From: Lamellibrachia columna
Lineage: Eukaryota; Annelida; Polychaeta; Sabellida; Siboglinidae
Direction of reading: 5' to 3'
DNA length: 64,000 nucleotides
Assembly: GCA_963662155.1 (NCBI GenBank)
Contig: OY759270.1
Coordinates: 54,768,374 to 54,832,373, forward strand
The first letter of the stretch is position 1. Each line of letters opens with the position of its first letter. Made by a program: the position numbers and the translations under genes. The notes under the pieces were generated by a model. It searched no databases and was not told the origin of the DNA. It saw only the letters and a list, made by a program, of their open reading frames with translations. Positions 1-11,945 of the stretch are shown here, in pieces.

Positions 1-100
1 TTGTAAATCTAAATTGTTAATTTATGATGACAAATTTATATAAGTAAAGTTTATTTGATTTGTAACCATAGACATTGAATAATACATGAGTATTATATTA

Positions 101-110
101 AGCGCGCGCA

Positions 111-168
<58 letters not shown>
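101..168. repeat. GC/CA microsatellite
   Basis: Alternating purine-pyrimidine tract: (GC)n, then (GCAC)n, then about 22 CA. It can adopt Z-DNA in principle. Confidence 0.95.
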
Positions 169-169
<1 letters not shown>

Positions 170-171
<2 letters not shown>

Positions 172-1677
172 TAAATACAATAAAATAATAGAGCATTTTG
201 TACATTACTAAATTAATAAAATTATGCCCTGACCTATATAATGATATTATATAAAGTTGTAGGTGCAAATTTAAAACAAACAATTATAGTATTAATATAA
301 AATTTTCACTGTCACTTATTTACAAGTAAATTATCAAATGAATTTTTGATTACTACCAGAGGTGTAGTGCATAAGTTATAAAAGAGTTTTTAAATGAGGA
401 ATCAGACCACAGCATTCCAGAGAGGTAAATTCACAGGAACCAACACATTCTTGTGCACTTCCTATAAACATTGCTATATATCTCAACTGATAAATAGACT
501 TCTTCAGTTATGGCCATCAGTAACTAAACAGCACAAACGTGAGATTAGACAAGTAACAGACACTCATATAAGATGTGACAACAGAGAAATAATTCACATC
601 AGTAATCAAACTTTGCATCACGTTACATATCCCCTTAGAGCTGCACCTGGAGTTAGCAGTAAACATCCTCTGTTTACGGCTGCAGATTAGCATCTTGCCT
701 CAGTTAGTTCCCCACTATGTGGCTTCCTAATTCACAATATGCTGACAGCAACAGTTGGGATGTTGCGAGCTAAACAAGCGCTGATCCCCTGCAGTAATTG
801 ATCCCTGTACCTGGCGGAGCGGGCAGGTACACAAGTGCCGTCGGGTCGACCAGTCGTGCGGTAGGGGATGTCTTTCTGCTGTTGTCAATCTCATGGCATG
901 CTGCACAAGTTTGTGAAAAACCTCTAATGTCTTATGTTACATAGTTGATGTTTACCTTCTGGAGGATGATCATCAATAGTTTCAGTTTTAATCTTAACTC
1001 AATTAGAAATGGGAGCAACTTCTTAATGTCGTCCCATTTTTATTTAAGAAAAAGTTAAATATCTATGGCCATATACATCAGTATTTACATATTTGTATAA
1101 GCAATATAGATGACAACATGTTCAATATCTATACAAAATAAACACATTGTGCTTGAGATAAGCTTGGCGAAACAAAAGTCACTCCCGTATGTCTGTTTTG
1201 AGACAGTCATTTCTTTGGTGGTAATGGTTTTTGTAGTTTTGGTGTGAATTATTCAATTTAACGGGTTCTTGTGTTTGTTACTCATCTTTGCACCTGTCAC
1301 TGTATCATTTAGTAATTTACAAATTCCCTGAGTAATAAAACAACATAAAGTCGCTATTATAATCATCTCAACAGGTTTGTCACATCCAGTTCCTGCCAAA
1401 TATAATGCATTGAGCTTGGACTATGTATTTATAAATTGATGATCATTTTCAAAACAATCTCGATTATCCAAATGTGAAGTATCATTGACACTTGAGGTCT
1501 TACTCTCGCTAGGAAATAACCATGCATAGACAATAGAAATAACCATGCATAGACAATAGAAATAATGTTCAGTGGATAAATAATTTACATATAGAAGGGT
1601 CATATTTTAAGGTGGAGCATGTCACAATGTAAACCTCTAAAAAGGTGGCCTTCTCTCAAAGGTATTTCTCGTGTTTC
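170..1677. other. No gene seen; AT-rich with one GC-rich foldable segment
   Basis: No exon-like open frame with splice sites. The 98-codon frame at 394-690 has no recognisable motif. The only structure is a GC-rich segment at 784-869 with nested inverted repeats (see findings). Confidence 0.5.
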
Positions 1678-1752
1678 TAGCCCAGGTCCCGACTTGAATG
1701 CGGGACCTTTGGCATGAAAAGTGAGATAACACTAGACGACTGCCACTCCCTG
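1678..1752 (-). other. tRNA-derived sequence (SINE head or tRNA pseudogene)
   Basis: On the - strand, a box-A-like GTGGCAGTCGTCTAGTG is followed about 40 bases later by a box-B-like GCATTCAAGTCGG and then GGACC. That is the spacing of a tRNA polymerase III promoter, but paired stems are imperfect, so it is more likely a SINE or pseudogene than a working tRNA. Confidence 0.4.
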
Positions 1753-1803
1753 AGACGTTTGTATAAAGAGAAACATGTGAACCGTTGTTTCCGATTGTTC
1801 AGC

Positions 1804-1918
1804 ATGGCCACCAGGCGAGAGATGTGTCAGGCCACCAGGTGGGAGATGCGTCGGGCCACCGGGCAGAAGATGTGTTGAGCCACCGGGTGGGAGATGTGTT
1901 GGGCCGGGAGATGTGTTG
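1804..1918. repeat. Minisatellite, about 30-bp unit, 4 degenerate copies
   Basis: Copies begin gccaccaggygggagatg and differ by several substitutions. Confidence 0.85.
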
Positions 1919-1979
1919 GTTCATGTGTTTTATTGCGTTATTTAGGTCAGCTCCTCGCTGTAATACAACCCGCCACTAA

Positions 1980-3890
1980 AGCCAATGGGAAGCCATAATT
2001 TTTCGCCTATCACAGGTTAAATGACACTGACGAGGCCGTTGTTATTGCAGTGTGTTTGCACCTGGTGACAAGTTGTGTTTACAAACTAATCCCGCCTTTG
2101 TCCAAACCATCACGATTGACCTGTTTATGTGAATGTCACATCAGCCGTACCTTTTGTAGTCGCACTGGGCTAATAGCTGGACCCTGCAGTCTCGGTTTTA
2201 GGGCAGTTTTTCATAAGTTACTTGTATTTGTTGGTTAACATTCCACACACTCAGCCCTGGTCGGCAAACAACACTGTCAATCCTGCTTAGGGCTAGGGCT
2301 AGCACTGGCACAAGTTGTTATTGGTGCACATTATGGTTAAGTTAATAGTTTAGCTTATTGATTAGATTAATTATTAGGGATTATTTATTAATTATTTAAA
2401 AATACCAGTAATGACTAAGTCAATTAACTAAGTGATGTTGAACAAATATGATTACAGAAGACCCCAGAACCTTGGATGGGATGCTACATTTAAGAATTTG
2501 TATTATTATTATGTGTAATTATAATAATAATTATTATTAAACATTGAGAACAATTATTATGTATAATAATTATTACCATTGTTAAAAATGTTGAAGAAAA
2601 AATTATGAAAATATTGAACACATGAATCTGATATTCGCGGATGTAGGCCACAAAACATAGGCTACTGTTGTGTATTTGTATGCGTAGCTTTGAAACAACA
2701 ACATTCCTAAATAAAATGCCTAAGATACATGACCTGTACAAACGCAGTAACAGATGTATCAGTTTGAGAGAGAGCACCGACATTTAGCTATCCATCGTTG
2801 ATAAAGCAGCAGTGGTAACCCAGCTCAAGGTCACAACTCAAGGTCACCTGGATGTTTATCCTCGGCTGTGTTTATCCAGGGATTGACGTCATGTAGCTCC
2901 GTGCTAGGAGATGCTGATGTGGATTGGGTCTAAATAATGTGCAAACTGGACAATGAAGAAACAGTTTGAGAGGAAACTGACAACTCAGGAAGGTGGATGT
3001 GAACAGAAATTGTCTGCATCATTGCATGATTTAGTAGGGACAATTCATAAAAAAATCATGAAGTGCTTTTTATATGGTGTGTATTAGACACCTTGAAATA
3101 TGGTTAGTTGAACCATTTGCAGGTAGAGGAGAATTAACTGTATAAATATACCAAATTAATTAACAAGGAAGCTTATTTATGGAGAAACTTGGTCAGTGAG
3201 TGGCAAGGCATCAAATAAATAAAAACCATGGATCAGATCAATGAATTATGATGACTGTAATGTCACAGATTTGATTTGGGCTGAGACAGAGATATTGTCA
3301 CCTGTTACTGGCTCATACTCTGCACCAGGGTGACCCTTCCACCCCCCACCCTCTGGAGGGGGACTAGAGGGAGATGAGGAGATACCCCAGGTGGGTGCAC
3401 TGTAAGAGAACACCTGTTGATTGTGGCATGGCCTGGTCACTATCTCCCTCAAAACTTCCTCCAAGCTGCTCAAACTGTTTACCAGGAATTGCTCATGGGA
3501 TCTGCCTCCGTTCCAACCGAGCCCCTCTTGATACCAACATTCTTGCTCCATGTTTTTATTAGCCAGGTAGTGATAATGTGTAATTGTGTGACCTCAGTCC
3601 CTCCAGCCTAACCTTGGGATTGTTTCTGGGTTATATTCCCAAGGCTGGCTTGGTTTGGGGTCTTATGAAACAGTGGGATGTGTGACCAGGCTAGGAATGT
3701 CATGGCCAGTACAGGTCCCTAGTGTCAGGACCTGTACCTGGCAACTACAGGGTTCAAGGGAACTTATTAAAGGATTTCACAGGTCCTAGGGAAGTCTTAG
3801 GCAGTCACCAGATGATTTGACAGTGTTCACTTTACTGCCTGGAAGCCTTATTGTCCCCATGTCAGTTAAGCTCGAACGTCTCCATATTCA
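1980..3890. other. No gene seen
   Basis: Contains TAATAATTATTA-rich sequence at 2500-2580 and a GC-richer block at 3290-3640 with open frames on both strands but no motif I recognise. A perfect 10-bp stem with 9-base loop is at 3709-3737. Confidence 0.5.
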
Positions 3891-3905
3891 AGAACAATAA
3901 TGTTA

Positions 3906-5097
3906 CAGGGCATCATGTTTGAGGCGAGCGATCGCTCTCGCTCCTTATCGCTTGCGCAAATCAATAATCTAGGGAGCGATTTATCGCTCGAGTCAATTGC
4001 TAAAATCGCTCCCTGTCTGCAATTGTTCATCTTGACAAGGAGTTTCTTGAGTATTAGATTCACTAGGAAAGTCTACCCTTTTATAACGCAGTGTTCGGGC
4101 TCAAATATTCGGAGTTCACATATCATCCATTACCGGGGATGGCGATCGCAGCCGGCTGCAACAAGATTGCAAGAATGCCATCGAAGCCATGACGTGCTGG
4201 CCATGTGGGTTTATAAACAGTTTACCAAATGAGTGGACTATCGTCAATGTGTATTATGTTTAAATGTCACATAATGTTGTATGTTGAACTGAATAAAATA
4301 CATGTATACATGTGCAGTTATGGAATAGATGAGCGATCAACAATATTTCGCTACAATCTGACCAAGTACACTGTAATGGGAATCTAAAATAATAACCTGG
4401 ATCTGAACTACCGAACACGCATATGAGTTGACATGGAAAGTAAAAGTTTATTAAACATTGAAAACGACAATTTTAATAATTGTTCCACTTCGTCTTTCAA
4501 CCGCTCTGAACACATACATTCACGATGCACATCTCCGGTACCACTTAACAATGATTCACTGTTTCATGTGCGGATGACGAATTCATATTTTCGCGCACTG
4601 AGTTTGAGTTGTGCTTTTGGCATTTCGAATGCAATGGAAGCATGCCATTTCATCCCAGTTTATATTGGTGCTGCCTAGTAAGCTGCATTTATGACTATAA
4701 TTATATCTGAATCTTATACATTTTGTGATTCTCAATTGCAATTTTCAAACCACCTAAGCGAAGTCGCACATGAAACCAGTGGCAATGCCAAGTCGTGGCC
4801 ACGGCACAGACACAGCCCACTGGCCTTGTCTAGGCTGCAGTGATCGATGACATGTTGCAATTAAAAACCGTTTCACCAATTTCAATGTATAGTGTTTACT
4901 AAAGTAAACATTAATTTTATTGTACAAAAGTCAACAAGTAACAATTACAATTTCATGGCGACAATGGCAGAATCCGAATGGGAAATGGTGGTGCCATCAC
5001 ATGGTAAAAAACCTAACAAATTGCTCACCTAAATTAATTTGGCATATTTAGGCGAGAGATTTATCGCTCGCCTGTTGTTTTCAAAAGTTAAGCCCTG
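3906..5097. mobile_element. Non-autonomous hAT-like element with terminal inverted repeats
   Basis: The left end reads CAGGGCATCATGTTTG and then AGGCGAGCGAT. The right end, reverse complemented, reads CAGGGCTTAACTTTTG and, after a 9-base insertion, AGGCGAGCGAT. ATGTTA lies immediately outside both ends (3900-3905 and 5098-5103), a 6-base candidate target duplication. The interior has no transposase frame. CAGGG ends suit the hAT superfamily, but hAT duplications are normally 8 bp, so the class is uncertain. Confidence 0.65.
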
Positions 5098-5351
5098 ATG
5101 TTATGACAAGATTTTAAAATGGAGAGAAATTTTTTGTTTATTGGCTTGTTAAATTTTATATTTCACCGTATTTACCTGTCAAGAAACTTGCTCTCGACCG
5201 TGTCTCAAGAAAATGTTTCTATCAATATTCTGGTAGCCATTCTGTGTTTTTTTTTTCAATTTGGTCTCTTAATCTCATCTCGAGGGTTGTTTTTATAGTA
5301 ATGCTTTCTCAATTCCCGGTTAGTTGACCTTTTTCTTTGTGTTCTTTCCAA

Positions 5352-5423
5352 TGTGTCTATAGATGCCCAGTGTGTCTATAGATGCCCAGTGTGTCTAGAG
5401 ATGCCCAGTGTGTCTATAGATGC
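5352..5423. repeat. Minisatellite, 19-bp unit, about 4 copies
   Basis: Unit tgtgtctatagatgcccag with one or two substitutions per copy. Confidence 0.9.
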
Positions 5424-6368
5424 CGTTCTCCTGATGATGCTTATTTCAGCTGTTTCATCTTCTATTAATCAGCCTCCACCTTGGGTCACTGTCGTCTGGC
5501 CGTGCCTCATCGTTCCTAGAAGTAGGCTAATAAACCCTTCTCTCTCCCTCCCCTGGCACATACCATTCCCTTCTCCTTGCATCAGGCATAACACACTTCA
5601 TCCCAGATTCTTCCCATTCTTTCCCTGTCTGCATTCTGCCCGGTTGCCTCCTTCTCTTCCCACTAATCCTGGCCCAAGCCTCTCCATATATCTCTGCATG
5701 AGCTGGACATATTGGACAGTCCAGCTGCAACTGTCAGTCTCTCCAGCTCACCTCAGCTGACCATTTGGCTGGTGTAAAAAAATTACCACTACTGCCCTTT
5801 GTCCAGTGGCAGTTGACTGTCTCAGCATAAACCTGGAGGAAACATGTTTATAATAAAAGTAAATATTAATAAATTAATTAGACATAATTAACTAATAATA
5901 AATAATAGATAATTAATTGATAAACAAATGACAAATAATATGTACATCATTAATAAAACATTAATAAAACATTAATAGATCATTAATATAGCAATAATAA
6001 AATCAGATAACAAATAAATAATAAACAACAAAGAAATAAATCTTAGCTACACTTTGTCAAGTTGACTGCAGACAATGCCCTGTGCGAGCGAGTGCCGCAC
6101 ACGCTCTGACACCCACATCCTGTTTGTGACCACAACTTGCAAATTGAACCTAATTGTAGTAATCTCACGATCACCACAAGGTGATTACCCCAAGCAGCTA
6201 TAGCACAATAGAATTTGGTGTTGTGCATGGTGGGGTTAGTGGGGTTGACATGCCCTCGTACCCCGCCCATGGGGCGCACACTACGCTGCCTTGTCAGGCT
6301 TGTATTACTGTGGGGCAAGTTGGCGTGAATGGCAGTTGAACACTGTCCAAGTTGACACTGTTGCCAGT
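5424..6368. other. No gene seen; CT-rich then AT-rich
   Basis: 5470-5760 is CT-rich and open in one frame on each strand with no motif I can name; a degenerate transposon fragment is possible. 5850-6040 is very AT-rich (aataaataa-like). Confidence 0.4.
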
Positions 6369-6450
6369 TATCCTGCCCCATCGGGCCCCTTATCCTGCCC
6401 CATCGGGCCTCTTATCCTGCCCCATCGGGCCCCTTATCCTGCCCCATCGG
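6369..6450. repeat. Minisatellite, 22-bp unit, about 3.7 copies
   Basis: Unit begins tcctgccccatcgggcc. Confidence 0.92.
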
Positions 6451-6750
6451 GAGTGTTTTCTCGCAAAGTTCCATCGGGTGGAATTACACAGATCCGACCA
6501 CACAAAACGCCCTAGGCACTCTGGTGCCCTGGGGGTAAAGGTGGCTACTCCACTTGCAACCCTGTGCCAGGGTGTTACTGAGTCCATGGTGGACTGATTG
6601 CGATAGCATGCAGGGTGGGCTAGTGGGGTGTTTCTCTTGTGGGGTGTGAGAGCAGTAATTGCTGTAATTGCACATAATGTGCAGGTTCACTGGCGGCTTG
6701 ATGGATGTCAGTGTCAGGGATATCTGCAGCAATGTAAACACTGGCAGGGC

Positions 6751-6784
6751 GTGTGTGTGTGTGCGCGCGTGTGCGTGTGTGTGT
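6751..6784. repeat. GT/GC microsatellite
   Basis: gtgtgtgtgcgcgcgtgtgc tract. Confidence 0.9.
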
Positions 6785-7827
6785 TTTGCTTGTGCAGTTC
6801 ACAGTTTACCTTTGAATGGATGTAGGGAGGTTGTTTCACAGAGGAACAATACAAGAGTTTCTGTCCTGGTTGTAGTGGGAGTTAAGTGTGCAATGCAAAC
6901 GTGCCATCCATGCAATGACCGGCAGCACGTTTACCACTGACCGCAACCCAAATATTGCAGGGGTTCTGGGCAAATGCTGACCAGCAGTTAGACTGACAGG
7001 TCGACAGGACCTCCTGGCCTGATAACCTTGAACTAATCGTGTTATTGTTGTCACCTTTTTAGGTGACATTGGGCGTTGGTTGCTGTCAGTCATTCAGATG
7101 TTACTTCCTGTTTTTAGCAGTTGGAGAATGAACAAACTTAGTGTGAATCATAAACATGTAGCAGGGAGTTGTAAACAAAGATCAAAGATTGCATTATCAT
7201 TTACATGTCTAACTATATATAGTTAGATAACTAACCCATAACATATCATTACTCTCCACTGCCTTCTTTTCCAAGAAATTTATGCCCAATGGGTGTCGTA
7301 CATGACATTCAATTGTGTATATTTACGTGTCTACCAGGGTGCCCCCAGTGGCAATGCACTGAACTAATGGCCGATCGTTCACTAGATGTGATGTGACACA
7401 TGACTTATATATCTTGTTATTCCACCTAGTGTCATAAGTAAACATGTCAGATTAGTAGATTTCAGTTTACTCATAATCTGCAAGTATCTCTTACACAGAA
7501 TGATGGGTGAGGTGGAGTGGGTTGGAGGGGGTGGAGAGGAGTGGAGGAAGCAGAGGGGGCGGAGAGAGGCAGAGGGAGATGGAAGGGGTGGAGAGGGGTT
7601 GCTCACAACTTCCTTATTCAGACCCACCTAGTTTTTTAGTTTTTATTAACTTGTGATGTTAAAATGAGAAGAGTTTACATGTGTGGTCAAGTTGTGTCCT
7701 TATCAGAAGGCTAGAAGCATCGACATTTCTGTTTCCAAGTGATCTGTCTACCGCCCCTTGTGGCTGGTCTGCATTCTACACACATTGATCTTCTTTGATG
7801 TCCAGTGGCCGAGTGTTGATGTTTGCC
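6785..7827. other. No gene seen; includes a polypurine tract
   Basis: 7499-7605 is almost pure G/A on the + strand (ggaggggtggagaggagtgg is typical). The rest holds nothing I recognise. Confidence 0.5.
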
Positions 7828-7893
7828 GATTGATCCACAATGCACATCCGATTGATCCACAATGCACATCCAATTGATCCACAATGCACATCC
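7828..7893. repeat. Minisatellite, 22-bp unit, 3 copies
   Basis: Unit begins gattgatccacaatgcac; near-identical copies. Confidence 0.92.
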
Positions 7894-8074
7894 TGTTTGG
7901 CCAAATGTCAGATAAAGAAAACAATTACCAATACGCAAACTGGAAATGTTCGCCGAATCTGATATGTAATGGAAATGAAAAAAACTAGTTCATGTTTTTC
8001 TGTGTGTAACATGTTACATAGCATCATCCGTAACGGTCTGATTACTAAGTAAGCTGTGGATCAGTGCATAGGGA

Positions 8075-8130
8075 GGGCGGTCAGGATGGTCAGGGCGGTC
8101 AGGGTGGTCAGGGCGGTCAGGGTGGTCAGT
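8075..8130. repeat. Minisatellite, 9-bp unit (ggyggtcag)
   Basis: About six copies alternating ggcggtcag and ggtggtcag. Confidence 0.85.
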
Positions 8131-8197
8131 GCCCCCCTTTACTGGCTGGGGCATGTATATATGTTATGTATGTGTGCTTGCGTGCATGCATGTAATT

Positions 8198-8198
8198 T

Positions 8199-8233
<35 letters not shown>
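8198..8233. repeat. TG/TA microsatellite
   Basis: tgtgtgtatatata... tract. Confidence 0.9.
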
Positions 8234-8238
<5 letters not shown>

Positions 8239-8429
8239 CACATGAGACATACTACTTTGTTGATAGACTTTTCATTGGCAAGGGATATGAGGGTGGAGCT
8301 ATAAACATGTTCTCCCACATCCGGTTGTTCACACCTTCCTGGGCTCGGAGGGAGTGAATTAGGCCCAGTGAGGAAGTCCTCGGGAGTGGCCTGTGGGTTA
8401 GCCTTGGTGAATTTTTGCTGCTCCTGCAG

Positions 8430-8580
8430 CACCACATTCCTCTACCACATTCTAGGACATTTCTGCACCGCATTCCTGCACCATATTCCTGCACCATATT
8501 CCTGCACCACATCGTATTCCTGCATCATATTCCTACACCGCATTTAAGCGCCACATTCCTGCACTGCATTGCTGCACTGC
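8430..8580. repeat. Degenerate 13-bp repeat
   Basis: Recurring attcctgcaccayattcc with variable spacing. Confidence 0.65.
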
Positions 8581-8729
8581 TAATACTGATGCGGGTTATT
8601 TGTGTAGACAGGTGTTCATAATAAAAAAGTGACTGATCGCAGTAGACTTTGGCAGGTGTTTTGTTTTATAGAGGTTATTGTTCGCTGTAAACGTGAACAC
8701 ATATGATGCAGTGAAACTTGTGCCCAGGT

Positions 8730-8890
8730 GTGGGCCACAATATCTCGCCAGTTCCCTCCGTCGTGGCCTTTCCTTGTTGCTGTGCCTCAAGTTAGCCTTG
8801 CAGCCTTTCTTCTTCCAAGGTTCGTCTCCATGCTGTTCTTAATCTGCCCCTTTCCCTCTCCCTATCGGGAGTGCAAGTCAATGCTGTCTC
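8730..8890 (-). mobile_element. RTE-type LINE fragment (reverse-transcriptase C-terminal end)
   Basis: On the - strand the sequence resembles the last residues of RTE-family ORFs: TWRRTLEEE-like text in one frame and GTATRKGHDGGNWRDIV in another. This mirrors the family pattern TWRRTxExE...TWxxxxxxAxDRxxWRxxV. Frameshift and stops show it is dead. Confidence 0.5.
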
Positions 8891-8903
8891 AAACGCTGGT
8901 AGG

Positions 8904-9286
8904 TCATTGGTCATTCTGAAGACACCACTGCCCCAGAAGACACATGACTGCAGTCAACATTGGTCATTCTGAAGACACCACTGCCCCAGAAGACACATGA
9001 CTGCAGTCAACATTGGTCATTCTGAAGACACCACTGCCCCAGAAGACACATGACTGCAGTCAACATTGGTCATTCTGAAGACACCACTGCCCCAGAAGAC
9101 ACATGACTGCAGTCAACATTGGTCATTCTGAAGACACCACTGCCCCAGAAGACACATGACTGCAGTCAACATTGGTCATTCTGAAGACACCACTGCCCCA
9201 GAAGACACATGACTGCAGTCAACATTGGTCATTCTGAAGACACCACTGCCCCAGAAGACACATGACTGCAGTCAACATTGGTCATT
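8904..9286. repeat. Minisatellite, 53-bp unit, about 7 near-identical copies
   Basis: Unit begins cattggtcattctgaagaca. Copies are essentially identical, indicating recent amplification. Confidence 0.97.
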
Positions 9287-11600
9287 GTAGACATGTGTCC
9301 ATAATATCCAATAGTCTGGTGACGTGTTCAGTGTAAAAGGTTCGTTGTATCTGCACCAAATGGTGGTGACTACCGGTACTAACCGAGTCAATTGCCGCTG
9401 AATTAACTTTTTTGATATTGTAACCACTGGGCATTGTATAGAAGGTCATGCAGGCGTAGAGAGGTCAAGCAGGCCTTGGCCATAGAGAGGTCAAGCAGGT
9501 ACTGTTCCTGGTAGATATCTCACCGGTGCACACAGACCCTTTGTTAGGTTTCTCAAAATGTCAAAGTAATCAACAGTTAATCCATCAATCTTTAATCGGT
9601 CAAACAAATTAGTTCACCCCAAAAACATGCAACATATGTGATTGGGTATTCTGAGTGCCCAGGGCGGGCTATTTCTGTCCGAGACAGACAATGGATGGGA
9701 ACACCCTTAATAAGCCTCATTTGGCATGACATGAAGATGGAGGAATTATCAGATCATTAAGATCAAACTAATAGGATCCACGCCCAGCCCAAGTAATCTT
9801 TCGTTTTCTTTGGGGGGGGGAATGTAACAAAAACAAATTCCTGATGTAGATTGATTGCATCTAAACCTGTGGCAGAGTAGATTAGCAAGACTCCATGTAA
9901 GTGTTCTGTTCTCTGCTTCTGTACATGATAAGAATGTTTCTATTGTTTTGACTGCAGGACCACTTGTGTCCCTGGTTGGAGCAATGAATGAAAGCTTTAC
10001 TTAAAACTGTGGTTACTTTTAGACATGTTAAAATCTTCACTGAGATCAGGTCACTGAGATCTACATACATGAATACTTGGTACTTGATGTTGATAATATC
10101 AAGGTTCCATCTACACCTCCGAAATATGACCAGTGCCAAAAGTAAAGTGGGGAAATGCCAAATTTCATACATCAGTTCATACTGTAAATGAAAAATTACT
10201 TTGAGCTCAAAATATAAACCTGCCCACACTACCATGATGTCAACTTCTGTTGAAGCATTCAGCCACACTGATGTGATATCGTCTGTGATTTGCGATGACA
10301 AAATAATAAGTAATCTTAAAAAATAGTTCATTAGCTGCAACTAAACAGAAAAAACGGAAATGTTCAACACAGAAAACACAGAGATGTGCATAAGAACTGC
10401 CCTCAAATGTAGTCAAAGTAGTGATTATAAAAATTACAGTAAATATGGCATTTGTCACATGAGTGATAAATTTAATGCATATGTTACAAGCGTTATGTGT
10501 GATAATCATGATAGAGTGATCACAGATAAGATTGCCCAGTGTCGTTTTTCAGCACTGCAGTTTCTTCAAGTACATCCTAGATAACGCCAGCCATTCATAA
10601 TTGTGGCTATGACCAATATAAATTAGCCCATTGCAAATCACATTCGTTCAAGTCTGTAATGTGCGAATAGTTGTTTTAAATGGCCCAGTTGGTTTCATAA
10701 AAGGGGCATACTTTTGTAAAAATAAAAAATAAATAGAATTTGTTGATTAGGTGGTTAACTTTCAAGAGTGTAAATAATCAGGAGTTACAGTATGTAGAGG
10801 TGCACCACTTTTGTCATTTTTCCACATATTTTTTATCGGACCCTGTCAAAAATAATTTAATAGTTTGTCTGATTATTTCACCAAAACTAAATAAAAGATA
10901 AATATGCTGGCATGTCATTGTGGATTAGGATACTAAGTAGGTCAAATTGAGGTGGGACTGTTAATCTAGAAAAAATCCACTTTACCGGTAAACTGAGCCT
11001 GGAGATGATTTTGTTGATATATCGCCACATTTTGGTGATGTATCTTCATATATTGTGATTTTAGGAATGTGTTGTCACATAATGTGTTGTCACATAATGG
11101 CCAGTCACACAAGAAATAAGGCATATCATCTAACGATTTATTTTCCACTAATTAGACATCATGTAATTAAGGTGTAAGTATGTTGACGTATAGGCTCCAT
11201 TAGGAAGGGTGTGTTTACACATAAGTCTTGTGTTACTGTTAATGACAGTAGTTTACTGAGGACACTGAGCCTAGTCAACACCTGTCGGTAACTAGAACAA
11301 ATATCTTCTTTTCCTTATTATTTTCACAATGATTTTTATAGTTTATATAAGGTGTTGTAATTAACTGTAAAGTAATCTAATTAGTTTTATTAGTGATTAA
11401 CTTAAGTACACATTCTTGCCCTTCAATATGGACTGTACACTATATATAGTACACGTGTACATCTGTTCCAAGTGCTATGTATAGCACAGTCCGTGCAATG
11501 TCTACCCATGCTTGTGTCCATCTGGCTGTCCGACGGTGTCTTTGATCTCCTCAAGTCTCTTACAACACATGTGACCAGTCTTACTCTGGTCAGAAACTGG
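9287..11600. other. No gene seen
   Basis: Open frames on both strands at 9882-10584 lack splice context and known motifs. 10,600-11,470 is AT-rich. Confidence 0.5.
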
Positions 11601-11629
11601 GCTACATCAGATCAGATCATATCAGATCA

Positions 11630-11945
11630 TCTATTTCACAACAACTTATTGTTCGTAAAACTTAGCTTAACTTGGGCAAACCTGCTTTTTCTGTAGCAAT
11701 GCCTAGGGTCTGAAATGAACTCCCCATCACTTTGAAACCAACCGAAACTATAGCTACTTTCCAAATAAAAACTCAAGACATATTGATTCCAAATTGCATT
11801 TTCACCTTAAAATTCCAGTGATGCCTATTTCTTATGACTTGCGCGTCCCTGTTCGTGATATTGCTTAATGATTCCTGCTTGTTGCACCTCTGAGCTCAGG
11901 TTCCTGACAATACAGGCACTATACAAGTTCATTATTATTATTAAT
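11630..11945 (+). mobile_element. LINE 3' end (decayed)
   Basis: One frame reads LIVRKT*LNLGKPAFSVAMP and then RV*NELP, followed by TIATFQIKTQ. This is the family tail (R)LxxGxxAFSVAAPRxWNxLP...TFKxxLKT with the Trp codon turned into TGA and another stop inside. It ends with caggcactatacaagttc and an ATT-repeat tail typical of such LINEs. Confidence 0.7.

Noticed and set aside
3246..3611. Overlapping frames on both strands in a GC-richer block
   Set aside because: No splice signals in a consistent arrangement and no recognisable motif; not enough to call a gene.
9882..10584. Frames of 152 (-), 67 (+) and 74 (+) codons
   Set aside because: Composition like surrounding AT-rich sequence, no motif, overlapping on opposite strands.
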